Of a stretch of DNA of 64,000 bases, positions 34,642 through 44,395 are shown one piece after another; the first letter of the stretch is position 1; every line of letters begins with the position of its first letter. The DNA comes from an uncultured Propionivibrio sp. (GTDB taxonomy: Bacteria; Pseudomonadota; Gammaproteobacteria; Burkholderiales; Rhodocyclaceae). The DNA is taken from positions 682,001 to 746,000 of the forward strand of contig NZ_OY762656.1 in NCBI RefSeq assembly GCF_963666255.1, in the 5' to 3' direction. Under the pieces are notes generated by a model. It searched no databases, was not told the origin of the DNA, and saw nothing but the letters and a program-made list of their open reading frames with translations. Both the position numbers and the translations under genes were made by a program.

Positions 34642-35007
34642 ATGTCCACCGTCAAGAAAATCCTCGTCATCGACGACTCCCCGACCGAACGCTATGTCCT
34701 GGCCGACCTGCTCACCCGCAACGGTTATGAAGTCATGACGGCCACCAACGGCGAAGAAGGCATTGAAAAAGCCCGGACCGAGCGTCCCGACCTCATCCTG
34801 ATGGACGTGGTCATGCCCGGCCTGAACGGCTACCAGGCAACGCGCACGCTGACGCGTGACGACGCCACCAAGGACATTCCCATCATCGTCTGCACCTCGA
34901 AGGGGCAGGAAACCGACAAGATCTGGGGGCTGCGTCAGGGGGCGCTCGACTACCTGACCAAGCCGGTGGATGGCGACGAACTGCTGATGAAAATCGCCGC
35001 GCTCTGA
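34642..35007 (+). CDS. pilH: Response regulator PilH of the pilus chemosensory system
   Basis: 121-residue CheY-like receiver with VIDDSPTERYVL, phosphoacceptor D55 in LMDVVMPGLNGYQATR and the KPV motif. PilH is the second, antagonistic or phosphate-sink regulator of the Pil-Chp pathway. CAGGAG precedes the ATG. 24 bases after pilG and 12 before pilI. Confidence 0.95.
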   Translation: MSTVKKILVIDDSPTERYVLADLLTRNGYEVMTATNGEEGIEKARTERPDLILMDVVMPGLNGYQATRTLTRDDATKDIPIIVCTSKGQETDKIWGLRQGALDYLTKPVDGDELLMKIAAL

Positions 35008-35019
35008 TCCGGAATTCGC

Positions 35020-35529
35020 ATGGGTCAGCGCGGCAGCCTCAGTCAATTCCAGACCTACCTCGCCAACCGTCTGGCCGGGGCCGGATCGCAACCGGCGGCC
35101 GGTCTGCTCGGCGTGTTGTGCGGCGAGGAGCGCTGGCTGCTGCCACTCCAGGACTCCGGCGAAGTCGTTCCGCCGCCGCCGCTGACAGCTGTTCCCCTGA
35201 CTCGCGCCTGGTTCGCAGGCATCGCCAACATCCGCGGCGATCTCTATGCCGTGACCGATTTTTCTGCGTTTTGCGGCAAGGAAGCGACACCAAGAAGCGG
35301 CAGCGCGCGGCTGTTGCTGGTCGGTCCGCGGCAAGGCAACAACTGCGCCCTGCTCGTCGGGCGCATGCTCGGATTGCGCAACATCGCAGACCTGACCCCG
35401 ACCGATTCGGAAACCCCGCCCCATGCCTGGGCGGGTCAGACGTTTACCGACAAGGAAGGATGCTTCTGGCGGATGCTCGACGTTCGCCAACTGATGGCCG
35501 ACGAAGGCTTCATGTCGGTCGGTTTGTAA
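35020..35529 (+). CDS. pilI: CheW-like adaptor PilI
   Basis: 169 residues with one CheW domain (GEERWLLPLQDSGEVVPPPP, then FAGIANIRGDLYAVTDFS). It should link the chemoreceptor to the PilL kinase. The expected next gene, pilJ (the dedicated receptor), is absent: the pilL start follows the pilI stop after only 4 bases. Confidence 0.93.
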   Translation: MGQRGSLSQFQTYLANRLAGAGSQPAAGLLGVLCGEERWLLPLQDSGEVVPPPPLTAVPLTRAWFAGIANIRGDLYAVTDFSAFCGKEATPRSGSARLLLVGPRQGNNCALLVGRMLGLRNIADLTPTDSETPPHAWAGQTFTDKEGCFWRMLDVRQLMADEGFMSVGL

Positions 35530-35533
35530 TCCC

Positions 35534-38500
35534 ATGAATACGAACACCACATTCGACACCGGTCTCCTTACCTGGGTCAGGAGCGAAATCGATCTGGCGC
35601 TCGACCAGGCCGACCAGGCGCTCTGCGCCTATACCGACAGCGTCACTCACGGCGCCGGCGATCTCTCCCGCATCCGCGAATGTCGACTGCGCCTGCATGA
35701 GATCCACGGCGCCGTCGCAATGGTCGGACTCGACGGCGTCAAGCAACTCACCGAGGTGCTCGAACAACTGATGGACGCCGTCGAAAGGATGTTGCGTCCC
35801 GCCGGCGAAACGACCATCGATCTGGCGCACCGCAGCCTCCGCGCGATCCGGCAGAGCCTCGATGCCTTGCAGGCGGGCCAGCCGCATCAGCCGCTGCGGC
35901 TGGCGCCGTTCTACGAAGCGGTGCAAAAGGCGCGCGGGATCGAAACGGTGTCGCCCACCGAACTCTTTTTCCCGGATACAAGCCTATGCCTCCCCGCCTG
36001 CGAACGGGCGTGCAAGGAGACCGGCGAGACGTTGCCGCAGGACGAACGCCGGTCACGCCAGAAGCAGGCGCGCGTACGCTTCCAGAAAGGACTGCTGGCC
36101 TGGCTGCGAGCGCCGCAGGAACGCATCGGCCTCGACGAAATGCGCGAGGCCCTGCTGCAAATCGAAGCGACACTGGAAACGCCGGCAACCCGCAGCTTCT
36201 GGCGCGTGGCGGCAGGCGTGCCAACGGCACTGGCGGAAACCGCCGGCCTCGCCGAAAGTGCGCTCAAGCCCTGGTGCACGCAGATCGACCAACAGTTGCG
36301 TCGTCTCATCGACGGGGATGCCGCCGCCGACGTGCAACTGCTGCGCGAATCGCTGTATCTCATCGCCGGCAGCGCCGCAACACATCCGCTGGTCGAGGAG
36401 ATCCGGGCGACCTACCGTCTGGCCGACCTGGTCCCTGGCAGCGCCGACGCCCCGGAAGAAACCCCGCAGCAGCAACTACACGCCCTGCTGGTCGCCGCCG
36501 AAAACGCCTGGAAAGCCCATTGCGCCGGAACAACGTCGGCCTTGACGACGTTCAGCGCACGGATCGGCTCCGCCGCCACGCTGATCGAGCCGCTGGGACA
36601 CACCGACACCCGGCGCCTGGTGCAAGCCATCGTCGCCGCAGCCAACTGGCTCGGTGAGGATCCTGCGCGCCATTCCGACACGCTGGCCGGCGAAATGGCA
36701 ACAGCGCTACTGCTGGCGGATACCGCACTACGGAATTTCGCCCACCTCGGCAACGACTTCGCCCAAGCGGTTGACACCACCGTCGCCCGCCTGCACCGCT
36801 GCATCGCAGGTTCTGCACAAACGAACGAGGAAAGTGACCCATCCCTTGCGGCGCTCTCCCGGGAAGCGCAGGAAAACCTGCGTGCCGGACAGGCGGGCAA
36901 GGTCCTCAGGAACGCGCTGACGCAGATCGAACTGGTCCTCGACGAAGGTTTCCGCACACCCGGACACCGGAAGGACATCGTTTCCCTTGAGGCATCGTTG
37001 CAGCAAGGAGAGCGTGCGCTCACCGACTTCTGCCACGACGCGGCAGCCCTTGACGCCTGGCATGCGTGTGTCACCGACATCCGGCGCCTCGGTTCGATCG
37101 ACGTGCCGGTCACCGACGCCGACTTCGAACGCGCCGCCCGTGGCCTCGCGCTGATAGGATTCTTTGTCGACGCCCGCGAACGCGACGACATCGACTTCGC
37201 CGAATTCGCCCGGCAATTCGATGCGGTAACGCCTGACGTCACGCCGGAAGCGCAGCCCGAGACCGCCGCAAGCACCGCGACCGACGCCGAATTCATCGCG
37301 CTTTTCGTCGAGGAAGCGCGCGGCGAGCTCGTCACCATCGCCAACTGCGTCGAACGCCTGCGCCGGCAAGTCAGCGACCGCGAGGCGCTGACCACGCTGC
37401 GACGGGCCTTTCACACGCTCAAAGGCAGCGGTCGCATGGTCGGACTCGAAGACGCCGGCGACGCCGGCTGGGCGCTTGAACAAACGCTCAACCTCTGGCT
37501 GGGCCAGGAGCGCGCGGTCTCCCCGGCATTGCTCGACCTGGTCGACCAGGCGCGTGCATTGTTCCTGGCGATGGTCGACGCACTCGACACCCAGGTCGAC
37601 AATCCGCCCGACGTCTCGGCGCTGATCGCTGCCGCGGCGGCGCTCCGGCAACCACCGGCCGACACATCCGCGCCACGCCCGGCGGCGGCCTCACGCACCA
37701 TCCTGTCGGGTGCACTGCTGGAAATCTTCCGCGACGAAGCGATCGGTCACGTCCGTACCTTGCGCCACGAACTCGGCGTGCTCGAACGCGACGAGTCAGC
37801 AACGACACCAGCGGAGATGATCCGCGCCGCCCACACCCTGGCCGGCATTTCGGCCACGGTCGGTTTCCGCCAACTGAATCAGATCGCCCGCGCCCTCGAA
37901 TACGCGCTGCTTCGGCGCGGCCCGTCCGCGGAATCAGCCAGCCTTGAAGCGCTCGCCATACTCCGGCAAGCCATAGACGAGATCGAACAGACCCTTGCTG
38001 CCGTCATTGAGCAGCGCGAAGTCAACCTGTCGCCAGACCTCGTCAACCAGCTGGACGCGCTCTACCCGGCAGTCGCGGACATCGACGTCCCCCCGGAAGA
38101 AGACGATGCGCCCGCCCCCGAGCCGGTTGCCGAAGGGCCCAACAAGACAAAGCTGGCGACGCTGGTGGCCGCCCTGCCACAGCGCGAAGATGACATCGAC
38201 CCGCAACTCCTGCCGATCTTCATCGACGAAGCGCAGGAGCTGAGCCAAGGGATTGCCGCGCAACTGCGCGCCTGGCAGGAGGCGCCGGACGACCATCAGG
38301 TCGTAACCGCGCTGACCCGCCTGCTGCACACGCTCAAAGGCAGCGCCCGCATGGCCGGCGCCATGAATCTCGGCGAGATCACCCATGCCATCGAAGCACG
38401 CGTCATCGACACCGCCAGCAGTGGCGAAATCGCGCGCGAGGCCATCGACGACATTTGCAACGTCTTCGACGATGTGCAACAAATCCTCGACCGGCTTCAA

Positions 38501-40432
38501 CGCGGCGAATTCCCCGACACCGGCGAACCAGTCCCGGAGACGGAAGACGAGGCACCCCACACGGCACCGGCAACGCATGACCATGAGGCCGGCACCGGCG
38601 TATCGCGGGCAACCGTGCGGGTACGCGCCGACCTGATCGACCGGCTGGTTAACGAAGCCGGCGAACTGTCGATCGCACGCACCCGGATCGAAGGCGAAAT
38701 GCGCGGCCTCAAGGACTCGCTGCTCGACCTCACCGACAACGTCGCCCGGCTGCGACGCCAGCTGCGCGACGTCGAGATGCAGGCGGAAACGCAGATGCCG
38801 GCCGGACACAGCGCGGACGACGGCACACTTGCTGATTTCGACCCTCTCGAATTCGACCGCTTCACGCAATTCCAGGAAACGACCCGGATGCTGGCGGAAT
38901 CGGTCAATGACGTCGCCACCGTTCAGCAAAGCCTGCTCAAGAATCTCGACAACGCCAATGCCGCCCTGGCCGCCCAGGCGAGATTGAACCGGACGCTGCA
39001 GAACGAACTGATGGCCGTACGCATGGTGCCCTTTGGCAGTCTCTCCGACCGTCTCTACCGCATCGTCCGGCAGACCTCGAAGGAACTCGACAAACGCGTC
39101 AACCTCGAAATCCATGGCGCCCAGGTCGAACTTGACCGCAGTGTCCTCGACAAGATGGTGGCGCCACTCGAACACTTGCTGCGCAACGCCGTCGCTCACG
39201 GCCTCGAAGCGGTCGCTCAGCGGCGCGCCGCCGGCAAACCGGACATCGGCGAAATCAACCTGTCATTGACGCAGGAAAGTAACGAAGTCGTGCTGAGCCT
39301 CAGCGACGACGGCCGCGGTCTCGACCTGCCGCGTATCCGCGCGCGCGCCATCGCCGCCGGCATGCTGGCCGAAGACGCGGTGGTCAGCGACGACCGCCTG
39401 GCCGAAATGATCTTCATGCCGGGATTTTCGACGGCGGCCGAAGTGTCCCAGATCGCCGGACGCGGCATCGGCATGGACGTCGTCAAGAACGAGGTCGCGC
39501 ATCTCGGCGGCCGCGTCGACATCGCCACGCAGGCTGGCAAAGGCACCGAATTCCGCCTCACCCTGCCGCTGACGCTGGCAACGACGAAGGCCCTGCTGGT
39601 CCGTGTCGGTAACAGGCGTTATGCGATCCCCTCGGCCATGATCGAGCAGGTCCTTGACCTCAAGGAAGCGGCGCTCGACGACATCCGCACGGCCGGACGG
39701 GCCGACTGGCAAGGTCAGGCCTATCCCTTCCAGTTCCTGCCGCGCCTGCTCGGCGACACCGCTGCGCTGCCCGAACGCCGGCGGCAATACTGGGTCCTGC
39801 TGCTGCGCGGCGGCGGACGCCGTTCAGCCGTGCAAGTCGATGAACTGATGGGCACCCGCGAAATCGTCATCAAGAACGTCGGGCCGCAACTGGCCCGCGT
39901 CATCGGCATCGAGGGGGCGACGGTACTCGGCGGCGGCGAAATCGTGCTGATCATCAACCCCGTCGCACTCTTCGAGCAGTTCGTTCAATCGCCGGCACGC
40001 GACACGGCGACCCGGACGCAGGCAGCCGATTCGCCAGCCTCGATGCCGGCGCACCGACCGACCGTGATGGTCGTCGACGACTCGCTGACCGTGCGCAAGA
40101 TCACCGGACGGATACTGGCGCGCGAAGGCTATCAGGTCCTCGTCGCACGCGATGGCGTCGATGCGCTCGAACAGCTGATCGACATCGTCCCCGACGTCCT
40201 GCTCGTCGACATCGAGATGCCGCGTCTCGACGGATTCGAGCTGACCCGCCAGATCCGCGCCGACGAACGGCTGCACGCGGTACCGATCATCATGATCAGT
40301 TCGCGCACCGCCGAGAAACACCGGCGCTATGCCGCCGACATCGGCGTCGATCACTTCCTCGGCAAACCGTTCAACGAGGAGAGCCTGCTCAACCTCGTCG
40401 CGAGCTTCGTCACACCGGCGAACCTTTCTTGA
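35534..40432 (+). CDS. pilL: PilL/ChpA: CheA-type kinase with several Hpt domains and a C-terminal receiver
   Basis: 1632 residues. Phosphotransfer domains with intact histidines: H627 (FHTLKGSGRMVG), H767 (AHTLAGISATVG) and H932 (LHTLKGSARMAG). Two earlier Hpt-like segments (about 45-100 and 270-295) look degenerate. Then dimerisation helices, HATPase (N-box LLRNAVAHGLEAV near 1216, G-boxes DDGRGLDL and GRGIGMDVV), CheW-like regulatory domain (about 1355-1480) and a receiver with phosphoacceptor D1559 (LLVDIEMPRLDGF). Controls pilus extension and retraction, and in Pseudomonas cAMP synthesis. Shorter than P. aeruginosa ChpA, with fewer Hpt domains. Its last 23 bases overlap the convergent photolyase gene. 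Confidence 0.95.
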   Translation: MNTNTTFDTGLLTWVRSEIDLALDQADQALCAYTDSVTHGAGDLSRIRECRLRLHEIHGAVAMVGLDGVKQLTEVLEQLMDAVERMLRPAGETTIDLAHRSLRAIRQSLDALQAGQPHQPLRLAPFYEAVQKARGIETVSPTELFFPDTSLCLPACERACKETGETLPQDERRSRQKQARVRFQKGLLAWLRAPQERIGLDEMREALLQIEATLETPATRSFWRVAAGVPTALAETAGLAESALKPWCTQIDQQLRRLIDGDAAADVQLLRESLYLIAGSAATHPLVEEIRATYRLADLVPGSADAPEETPQQQLHALLVAAENAWKAHCAGTTSALTTFSARIGSAATLIEPLGHTDTRRLVQAIVAAANWLGEDPARHSDTLAGEMATALLLADTALRNFAHLGNDFAQAVDTTVARLHRCIAGSAQTNEESDPSLAALSREAQENLRAGQAGKVLRNALTQIELVLDEGFRTPGHRKDIVSLEASLQQGERALTDFCHDAAALDAWHACVTDIRRLGSIDVPVTDADFERAARGLALIGFFVDARERDDIDFAEFARQFDAVTPDVTPEAQPETAASTATDAEFIALFVEEARGELVTIANCVERLRRQVSDREALTTLRRAFHTLKGSGRMVGLEDAGDAGWALEQTLNLWLGQERAVSPALLDLVDQARALFLAMVDALDTQVDNPPDVSALIAAAAALRQPPADTSAPRPAAASRTILSGALLEIFRDEAIGHVRTLRHELGVLERDESATTPAEMIRAAHTLAGISATVGFRQLNQIARALEYALLRRGPSAESASLEALAILRQAIDEIEQTLAAVIEQREVNLSPDLVNQLDALYPAVADIDVPPEEDDAPAPEPVAEGPNKTKLATLVAALPQREDDIDPQLLPIFIDEAQELSQGIAAQLRAWQEAPDDHQVVTALTRLLHTLKGSARMAGAMNLGEITHAIEARVIDTASSGEIAREAIDDICNVFDDVQQILDRLQRGEFPDTGEPVPETEDEAPHTAPATHDHEAGTGVSRATVRVRADLIDRLVNEAGELSIARTRIEGEMRGLKDSLLDLTDNVARLRRQLRDVEMQAETQMPAGHSADDGTLADFDPLEFDRFTQFQETTRMLAESVNDVATVQQSLLKNLDNANAALAAQARLNRTLQNELMAVRMVPFGSLSDRLYRIVRQTSKELDKRVNLEIHGAQVELDRSVLDKMVAPLEHLLRNAVAHGLEAVAQRRAAGKPDIGEINLSLTQESNEVVLSLSDDGRGLDLPRIRARAIAAGMLAEDAVVSDDRLAEMIFMPGFSTAAEVSQIAGRGIGMDVVKNEVAHLGGRVDIATQAGKGTEFRLTLPLTLATTKALLVRVGNRRYAIPSAMIEQVLDLKEAALDDIRTAGRADWQGQAYPFQFLPRLLGDTAALPERRRQYWVLLLRGGGRRSAVQVDELMGTREIVIKNVGPQLARVIGIEGATVLGGGEIVLIINPVALFEQFVQSPARDTATRTQAADSPASMPAHRPTVMVVDDSLTVRKITGRILAREGYQVLVARDGVDALEQLIDIVPDVLLVDIEMPRLDGFELTRQIRADERLHAVPIIMISSRTAEKHRRYAADIGVDHFLGKPFNEESLLNLVASFVTPANLS

Positions 40433-41852
40433 CGACGGCATAACGCGCCAGCGTGCGCCGTCGCGCCTCGGCGTGATCGACGCAGGGCCGCGGATAGTCC
40501 ACGCCCAGGCGTACGCCATGCGCTGCCAGCGCCAGATCGCCCAAGGTCCACGGCGCATGGATGAAACGGTCGGGCACGGCGGCCAGTTCCGGCACGAAGC
40601 GGCGGATGAACCTTCCCCCGGCATCGAAGCGCTCGGATTGCGTCACCGGATTGAAAATGCGGAAGTACGGCTGCGCGTCGCAACCGGTCGACGCCGACCA
40701 CTGCCAGCCGCCGTTGTTCGCCGCCAGATCGAAATCGAGCAGGCGCTCGGCAAAGTAGGCCTCGCCACGCCGCCAGTCGATGCCGAGATCCTTGGTCAGG
40801 AACGATGCCGTCAGCATGCGCAGGCGGTTGTGCATCCAGCCGGTCCGGCGCAACTGCCGCATGGCCGCATCGACCAGCGGAAACCCGGTCGCGCCCTCGC
40901 ACCAGGCGGCGAAATCGCGATCCGCGGCCGCGCCGCTTTCCCACTTCAGCGCGTCGAATTCACGGCGAAAGGCGCCGTCCGCGACATGCGGAAAATGATC
41001 GAGGATCATGAAGTAGAAATCGCGCCAGATCAGTTCGTCCAGCCATTTCGCCGCCCCTTCCCGGCCCGCCCGGGCACCACCGATCGCCAGGGTGACGAGC
41101 CGGCGGATCGACATCGTGCCGAAGCGCAGATGCGGCGACAGGCCCGAGGTGCCGTCGAGCGCAGGAAAATCACGGGCGACCGCATAGTCGCCAAGACGCG
41201 ACTCGAAACGTGTCAGCGCCGCCTGCGCACCCGACACTCCCGGCGAAAACGGCAGCGCATCGGCCGGCGACTTGAAGCCGACGCTGGTCAGCGTCGGCAC
41301 GCCATGCGCGCAAGGCGGCACGGCCAAGCGTCCAGGTTGCAGCGAAAACGGGACAATGTCGTCGTCGCTGAAACGCCGTAGCCAGGCATTCCGGTACGGC
41401 GTGAATACCGTCAGCGGCCGCCCCGACTGCGCCAGCACTTCGGCGCCGTCCCGCAGCGCCTGGTCCTTGAACGCAACGAAGCTTATTCCTCGCGCCGCCA
41501 AAGCCGCTTCCACCGCGCCATCGCGTCGCTTGGCGGCGGGTTCGTAATCGCGATTGGCAAAGACCGCGTCGACACCGAGTTCGGCGGCAAGCGCCGGAAC
41601 CGACTCGACCGCCCGCGCCGTGCGCACGATCAGCGCGCCGCCGCGCTGGCGCAGGCCGGCATCGAGTTCAAGGAGAGAGGCATGGATGAAGGCGACGCGC
41701 GCATCCGACGTATCGCTCAATGCATCGAGGATGTCGCGGTCGAAAATGAACGCGCAATAGACGCGACGGGCGCGCCGCGTCGCCTCGGCCAGCGCAGCGT
41801 TATCCTCATCGCGCAGATCGCGCCGGAACCACACCAGAATCGAATCGAACAC
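40410..41852 (-). CDS. phrB: Deoxyribodipyrimidine photolyase
   Basis: Light-driven repair of cyclobutane pyrimidine dimers. 480 residues: N-terminal antenna-binding domain starting DSILVWFRRDLRDEDNAAL, then the FAD domain with TSGLSPHLRFG, ELIWRDFY, TGWMHNRLRM and WQWSASTGCDAQPYFRIFNP. These match class I CPD photolyases rather than cryptochromes. Start: GTG at 41850-41852, 7 bases after GGGAG; the much longer in-frame reading is antisense to yqgE and ruvX. Divergent from yqgE. Confidence 0.93.
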   Translation of the reverse strand: MFDSILVWFRRDLRDEDNAALAEATRRARRVYCAFIFDRDILDALSDTSDARVAFIHASLLELDAGLRQRGGALIVRTARAVESVPALAAELGVDAVFANRDYEPAAKRRDGAVEAALAARGISFVAFKDQALRDGAEVLAQSGRPLTVFTPYRNAWLRRFSDDDIVPFSLQPGRLAVPPCAHGVPTLTSVGFKSPADALPFSPGVSGAQAALTRFESRLGDYAVARDFPALDGTSGLSPHLRFGTMSIRRLVTLAIGGARAGREGAAKWLDELIWRDFYFMILDHFPHVADGAFRREFDALKWESGAAADRDFAAWCEGATGFPLVDAAMRQLRRTGWMHNRLRMLTASFLTKDLGIDWRRGEAYFAERLLDFDLAANNGGWQWSASTGCDAQPYFRIFNPVTQSERFDAGGRFIRRFVPELAAVPDRFIHAPWTLGDLALAAHGVRLGVDYPRPCVDHAEARRRTLARYAVVKKGSPV

Positions 41853-41918
41853 TTCGCCACTCCCGGCCTGAACATGGCGGCCGCATGGCCGACGGTCATT
41901 TGAGGGTACAATATTCAT

Positions 41919-42488
41919 ATGCAGAGCATCAACCTGACCGATCATTTCCTGATTGCCATGCCATCCATGGCAGATCGGTATTTTGCAAAATCCCTGGTTT
42001 ATATTGCCGAGCATAACGAGCAAGGCGCCCTCGGCCTGATCGTCAATCGCCCGGTCGAACTCGACCTCGCGACACTGCTCGAACGCATCTCGATCCCGAT
42101 CCCACCGCGTGATCACGGCGAACTGGTCAACCAACCCGTCTATTTCGGCGGCCCGGTCCAGACCGATCGCGGTTTCGTCCTGCATCGACCGCTCGGCGAA
42201 TGGCAATCGACACTCGTCGTCAATGCCGACACCGGACTCACCAGTTCCCGCGACATCCTCATGTCGCTCAGCAGCGCATCGCGCCCGGCCGACCTGCTTG
42301 TCAGCCTCGGCTATTCCGGCTGGGGCGCCGGCCAGCTTGAACACGAACTGGCGCAGAATGCCTGGCTGACGGTCCCGGCCAGCGCCCACATCCTCTTCGG
42401 ACTCCCGCACGAGGAACGGCTGGCGTCGGCCATGGACATGCTCGGCATCGACTTCGCCAACCTCGCGGACGCCGCCGGGCATGCCTGA
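41919..42488 (+). CDS. yqgE: YqgE/AlgH family protein (DUF179)
   Basis: 189 residues, starting [17 protein letters not shown]. The family pattern [26 protein letters not shown] and the C-terminal [16 protein letters not shown] are present. Biochemical function is unresolved; the gene is very often upstream of ruvX, as here with an 8-base overlap. First gene of the yqgE-ruvX-pyr operon. Confidence 0.95.
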   Translation: MQSINLTDHFLIAMPSMADRYFAKSLVYIAEHNEQGALGLIVNRPVELDLATLLERISIPIPPRDHGELVNQPVYFGGPVQTDRGFVLHRPLGEWQSTLVVNADTGLTSSRDILMSLSSASRPADLLVSLGYSGWGAGQLEHELAQNAWLTVPASAHILFGLPHEERLASAMDMLGIDFANLADAAGHA

Positions 42489-42924
42489 GGCGGGCGCGCT
42501 GGCACGAGGCACGGTCCTCGCCTTCGACTTCGGCGAAAAGCGCATCGGCGTTGCCATCGGCGAACTGGAATTACGCCAGGCGCATCCACTCACGACGATA
42601 CGCAGCGAGATCAATGCCGAGCGCTTCAGCGCCATCGGCGCGCTGATCCAGGAATGGACGCCGACCCGGCTCGTCGTCGGCCTGCCGGTATCGCTTGACG
42701 GCACGCCGCACGCGATGACGGCGCGTTGCACCCGCTTCGCCAACCAGTTGCGCGGCCGCTTCAACCTGCCCGTCGATCATGCCGAGGAACGCTACAGCTC
42801 GCTCGAAGCCGAGGAACGGCTGCGCGAATCCGGCCACGACGCGCGCAGCGCCAAAACGCACGTCGACGCGCTGGCGGCCCAGATCATCCTGCAAGGCTAC
42901 TTCGAACACCCCCCGTCCCCTTAG
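42481..42924 (+). CDS. ruvX: RuvX/YqgF-type RNase H-fold nuclease
   Basis: 147 residues. Predicted Holliday-junction resolvase or 16S rRNA 5'-end maturation nuclease. Catalytic Asp16 in [12 protein letters not shown], Glu in DHAEERYSS and the C-terminal Asp in [13 protein letters not shown] are all in place. Overlaps yqgE and precedes pyrR by 11 bases. Confidence 0.96.
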   Translation: MPEAGALARGTVLAFDFGEKRIGVAIGELELRQAHPLTTIRSEINAERFSAIGALIQEWTPTRLVVGLPVSLDGTPHAMTARCTRFANQLRGRFNLPVDHAEERYSSLEAEERLRESGHDARSAKTHVDALAAQIILQGYFEHPPSP

Positions 42925-42935
42925 GAAACGCCACC

Positions 42936-43442
42936 ATGCCTCTTCCCACTCTTCCGGATGCCGAAGCGCAATGCGTCGCGCTCGCCGAGCTGATCCGTCC
43001 CCACCTGCAGCCTGTCACGATGCTGATTGGCATCCACAGCGGCGGTGCCTGGGTTGCCCGCCGCCTCGCCGAACTGCTGCAGCCGGCAACGCCAATCGGC
43101 CAGCTCGACATCTCCTTCTATCGCGATGACTTCAGCAAGCGCGGACTGCACCCGCAGGTCAAGCCGACGCGGATTCCGCTCGACGTCGATGGGCGGCCAC
43201 TGATCCTCGTCGATGACGTGCTCTACACCGGCCGTACCACGCGCGCCGCCATCAACGAGCTGTTCGACTACGGGCGCCCGGCCAGCATCGCGCTGGCGGT
43301 GCTCGCCGACCGCGGCGGCCGGGAGCTGCCGATCTACGCCGAGTACTGCACCTGGCAGGTCTCGCTCGGCGACCGCGAGGAGCTCGTGCTCGAACCCGAT
43401 GCCGACGGCAAACTGCACTGGAGGTGCGAAGACCATGCATAA
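42936..43442 (+). CDS. pyrR: PyrR-type pyrimidine regulator / uracil phosphoribosyltransferase
   Basis: 168 residues from [18 protein letters not shown] precedes this ATG, and a longer upstream reading overlapping ruvX is rejected. The PRPP-binding motif [12 protein letters not shown] is at 89-100; [13 protein letters not shown] and YRDD are also conserved. In Gram-positives PyrR attenuates pyr transcription; in this pyrR-pyrB-pyrX arrangement, also known from pseudomonads, the regulatory role is less certain. Overlaps pyrB by 8 bases. Confidence 0.94.
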   Translation: MPLPTLPDAEAQCVALAELIRPHLQPVTMLIGIHSGGAWVARRLAELLQPATPIGQLDISFYRDDFSKRGLHPQVKPTRIPLDVDGRPLILVDDVLYTGRTTRAAINELFDYGRPASIALAVLADRGGRELPIYAEYCTWQVSLGDREELVLEPDADGKLHWRCEDHA

Positions 43443-44394
43443 TCCACAGCTCAACGCCCACGGCGAACTCACCCATCTGCTGACGACCGAGGGCCTGCCG
43501 CGCGAGACGATCGAACGCATCCTCGACACCGCCGCGAGCTTTCTCGAAGTATCCGACCGCAGCGTCAAAAAGGTGCCGCTGTTGCGCGGCAAGAGCGTCT
43601 TCAACCTGTTCTTCGAGAATTCCACGCGCACACGGACAACTTTCGAGATCGCCGCCAAGCGCCTCTCGGCCGACGTCATCAACCTCGACGTCGCGCGCTC
43701 ATCGACGGCCAAGGGCGAGACCCTGCTCGACACGGTCGACAACCTCGTCGCCATGCACGCCGACATGTTCGTCGTCCGCCACAACGCCTCGGGCGCCCCC
43801 TACCTGATCGCCGACCACCTGCGCCGCACCGGACGGTCGGAGGTGCACGTCGTCAATGCCGGCGACGGTCGGCACGCGCACCCGACGCAGGGCCTGCTCG
43901 ACATGTACACCATCCGTCACTACAAGCGGGACTTCTCGCAGCTGCGCGTGGCCATCGTCGGCGACATCCTGCATTCGCGCGTGGCGCGCTCGGACATCCA
44001 CGCGCTCAAGGCACTCGGCGTCCCCGAGATCCGCGCCATCGGACCGCAGACACTGCTACCGGTGGCGATCGAGAAGATGGGCGTGCGCATATTCCACGAC
44101 CTGCGCGAGGGCATTCGCGACTGCGATGTCATCATCATGTTGCGTCTGCAGAACGAACGCATGAACGGCGCCCTGCTGCCGTCGGCCCAGGAATATTTCA
44201 AGTGTTACGGCCTTACGTCCGAGGTGCTGGCGCTGGCCAGGCCCGACGCCATTGTCATGCATCCGGGACCGATGAACCGCGGCGTCGAAATCGCGTCCGA
44301 GGTCGCCGACGGCGCGCAATCGGTCATCCTGCCGCAGGTGACCTTCGGCATTGCCGTCCGCATGGCGGTCATGAGCATTCTGGCGGGGAACTGA
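43435..44394 (+). CDS. pyrB: Aspartate carbamoyltransferase catalytic subunit
   Basis: First committed step of pyrimidine synthesis, 319 residues from [15 protein letters not shown]. Carbamoyl-phosphate motif [12 protein letters not shown] (STRTR at 63-67), HPTQGLLD and [11 protein letters not shown] are intact. GGAGG lies upstream of the ATG within pyrR. No pyrI regulatory gene follows; instead a dihydroorotase-like gene begins 1 base after the stop, as in class A ATCases that form a PyrB-PyrX complex. Confidence 0.97.
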   Translation: MHNPQLNAHGELTHLLTTEGLPRETIERILDTAASFLEVSDRSVKKVPLLRGKSVFNLFFENSTRTRTTFEIAAKRLSADVINLDVARSSTAKGETLLDTVDNLVAMHADMFVVRHNASGAPYLIADHLRRTGRSEVHVVNAGDGRHAHPTQGLLDMYTIRHYKRDFSQLRVAIVGDILHSRVARSDIHALKALGVPEIRAIGPQTLLPVAIEKMGVRIFHDLREGIRDCDVIIMLRLQNERMNGALLPSAQEYFKCYGLTSEVLALARPDAIVMHPGPMNRGVEIASEVADGAQSVILPQVTFGIAVRMAVMSILAGN

Positions 44395-44395
44395 G

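Noticed and set aside
41853-42764. N-terminal extension of the photolyase frame across yqgE and ruvX
   Set aside because: Antisense to two conserved genes; the photolyase family starts at the GTG at 41852, which has its own ribosome binding site.
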